The notes under the pieces are model-generated. The model was not told the DNA's origin and searched no databases. It saw only the letters and a program-made list of their open reading frames with translations. This document shows, piece by piece, positions 62,524-64,000 of a DNA stretch of 64,000 bases; the stretch's first letter is position 1; each line of letters opens with the position of its first letter. Position numbers and translations under genes: made by a program. Source of the DNA: Pseudomonadota bacterium (GTDB lineage: Bacteria; Pseudomonadota; Alphaproteobacteria; Rhizobiales; Hyphomicrobiaceae). The stretch covers positions 424,229-488,228 of the forward strand of contig JAFECG010000022.1 in the NCBI GenBank assembly GCA_018242215.1. Direction: 5' to 3'.

Positions 62524-62692
62524 CAGCTTCTCTTCTGAACCTTACGGCAGGACACATCGTCCTGTTCTGCGACGCGGATGAACGTGATTTGTGCCGCAAT
62601 AAAAGTCAACGCAGGTACAGCCTGCCTTACAATGTGGGCATGCCTATGCCGATCACGTGTATATCAAGACGGAGTTTCCTGAGTGCTCCTAA

Positions 62693-63547
62693 TCAGCAAG
62701 CCGGCGACGTGCTGCCGATAGCCGAATTTGGCTGACTTTCGGTCATGAGACCACTGCCATGGGCCGCGAGGCCGCAATTCGACCAGTACGCGTCGGAATT
62801 CCGCCACATATAGACGACCCTCAGCTGCCGGTAGGATGCGTGTATCCACGCATGCCGAAGGCCCTTGAAAGCGCCGGTAAAATGACGGCGGATCGCATAA
62901 TACTTGAAGAAATTGATCGGGAACTCCAATAGAAGACGCGCCATCAGAATAGGCTTTGAAGGTCTATTGGCGTATTTTGCCGACAAACGCATACGGCCGG
63001 CGAGCTTTCGTTTGAGGTCGGTGAATGTCCGATACGAATAGTGATAGGCCGGTGCGTAAAGATTGCCGACGGCGTGCTCTTCCGTGACGACGGAATCGTG
63101 CACCGGAGAATCGCGAAACCGGACCTGACGGCGATCATACAGCCGGACATACCAATGATCCCGCGCCCATGGCCTCGGGTGACCGGCGCCGGGATAGACG
63201 AGTTCGAGCGACAAACGATAAGCGACCTTGGAAGGCGCTCCGTCGGAAAACAATGCGATGATCTCGTCTTTCAGTGCTGGCGTAACAACCTCGTCGGCAT
63301 CGAGGTTCAGGACCCAATCATGTCGACACTGGTCCTCGGCGAAGCGCTTCTGTCCTCCAAAGCCGAGCCAGGACTGCGTGATGACACGAGCTCCTTCCCG
63401 TAGGGCGATCTGGACGGTGTTGTCTGAACTCTCGCCGTCGACGACGACGACGTCATCCGCCCACGCTCGTACCGAACGAATGGTTTGCGCAATGCGATCA
63501 GCTTCGTTCTTTGCAATGATGAAGCATGACAGCGGCAATCTGGTCAT
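62693..63547 (-). CDS. Family 2 glycosyltransferase, WaaE/KdtX-like
   Basis: A 284-residue GT-A enzyme. LSCFIIAKNEADRIAQTIRS and DDVVVVDGESSDNTVQIA form the nucleotide-binding start; WVLNLDADEVVTPALKDEI contains the metal-binding DxD. The segments PGAGHPRPWARDHWYVRLYD and KRKLAGRMRLSAKYA are typical of beta-1,4-glucosyltransferases that extend the LPS inner core. Hydrophobic segments are weak, so it is probably peripheral on the inner membrane. It lies upstream of the ABC exporter in the same direction. Confidence 0.87.
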   Translation of the reverse strand: MTRLPLSCFIIAKNEADRIAQTIRSVRAWADDVVVVDGESSDNTVQIALREGARVITQSWLGFGGQKRFAEDQCRHDWVLNLDADEVVTPALKDEIIALFSDGAPSKVAYRLSLELVYPGAGHPRPWARDHWYVRLYDRRQVRFRDSPVHDSVVTEEHAVGNLYAPAYHYSYRTFTDLKRKLAGRMRLSAKYANRPSKPILMARLLLEFPINFFKYYAIRRHFTGAFKGLRHAWIHASYRQLRVVYMWRNSDAYWSNCGLAAHGSGLMTESQPNSAIGSTSPAC

Positions 63548-63867
63548 CCGAGATGCCTTCTACGGCGGAAGGCTCCTTCGATATTCGAGGCTCGCCGCAA
63601 TACCGTGCGCTCTGTCGATCTTGTCGGCCCGCGCCCATTCGGATGCTCGGGTCGTCCTGCCGACGTTCGGTCACAAACACTCATGCCTGCTGCGATCCGA
63701 TGAACTATCAACAATAGTCGGGCCTGCGGGTGTAGGCGCTTATGCCGCTGAGTTAACGCAAGTTTCCAGCGAATGTGCCAGACCACTCGGCACTTTATCC
63801 ACAAAGATGTGAGTACGGAGCGTAAAGCCTGACGTGCCGAAGCCTGGCGGACATATCTCTAAAAAAT
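63548..63867. other. Spacer between the glycosyltransferase and tRNA-Pro
   Basis: 320 bases without a recognisable gene. It contains one perfect DnaA-box sequence TTATCCACA (63795-63803), but a single copy with no AT-rich element or dnaA/dnaN neighbour does not indicate an origin. A promoter for the glycosyltransferase should lie near 63560-63620 but is not clear. Confidence 0.4.
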
Positions 63868-63944
63868 GGTCGGAGCGAGAGGATTTGAACCTCCGACCCC
63901 CAGTCCCCCAGACTGGTGCGCTAACCAGGCTGCGCTACGCTCCG
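63868..63944 (-). tRNA. tRNA-Pro (anticodon GGG)
   Basis: A 77-base cloverleaf on the minus strand. The acceptor CGGAGCG pairs with CGCTCCG, followed by discriminator A and an encoded CCA. The anticodon arm is CCAGT-CTGGGGG-ACTGG with anticodon GGG. The T-arm contains GGTTCAAATCC and the D-arm GCGCAGCCTGGTTAGCGC. It reads CCC codons. Confidence 0.96.
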
Positions 63945-64000
63945 ATTTGGAAATCTGATAGCCGTTGCAACCAACGCTTGCACGCGGAAGCCGTCGCGGT

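Noticed and set aside
63795-63803. Perfect DnaA box suggesting a replication origin
   Set aside because: Only one copy, no cluster of boxes, no AT-rich unwinding region and no origin-associated genes nearby.

Overview
The window is a GC-rich chromosomal segment of an alphaproteobacterium, most likely order Hyphomicrobiales. Supporting markers are a complete PhyR-NepR-EcfG general stress module, a DUF2842 protein, a short type-2 ArgC, an NdvA-type glucan exporter, and a str/rpo ribosomal block in alphaproteobacterial order. A closer placement (for example Hyphomicrobiaceae) is only a guess. I see no insertion sequence, prophage or CRISPR array.

Layout. Positions 1-17333 hold one long minus-strand translation/transcription block read from right to left: tRNA-Trp, secE, nusG, rplK, rplA, rplJ, rplL, rpoB, rpoC, then rpsL, rpsG, fusA and tuf (cut by the window edge). 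The rplL-rpoB spacer carries strong hairpins, the rpoB-rpoC spacer carries two copies of an interspersed repeat, and rpsL has its own promoter. Positions 17436-21702 hold a YbjQ-family protein, an atypical SDR, a PAS-GGDEF-EAL protein and a HAD-IIA phosphatase.

Positions 21709-25307 form a periplasmic-glucan type operon (opgH, an FkbM methyltransferase, an exported protein). Divergent from it, 25327-28643 is a tightly coupled four-gene operon (MDR oxidoreductase, PTPS-fold protein without catalytic residues, GT4 glycosyltransferase, SAM methyltransferase). It looks like the core of an uncharacterised pathway for a glycosylated, methylated pterin or pyrimidine; a GTP cyclohydrolase II gene (ribA) lies 3 kb away. 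Cytochrome b561, an NdvA-type exporter, a CoA-binding protein, an ECHDC3-like protein and a secreted protein follow.

Positions 34613-42504 hold housekeeping and signalling genes: rplM-rpsI, terC-argC, ctaA, DUF2842, a membrane protein with a degenerate P-loop domain, and a NarL-type two-component pair.

Positions 42567-60745 are a stress island. phyR and nepR-ecfG diverge from a shared control region with back-to-back EcfG-type promoters. Next come a 1,899-residue soluble hybrid kinase built on nine tandem 92-residue HAMP repeats, a REC-PAS-HWE-REC kinase, a GH15 trehalase/glucoamylase, a membrane HWE kinase, and the operon otsA-ROK kinase-PfkB kinase-otsB. EcfG-type motifs precede nepR, phyR, the hybrid kinase and otsA, so stress sensing, sigma-factor release and trehalose turnover appear to be physically and transcriptionally linked.

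The right end has an MsbA-type ABC exporter, a WaaE/KdtX-type glycosyltransferase and tRNA-Pro(GGG).
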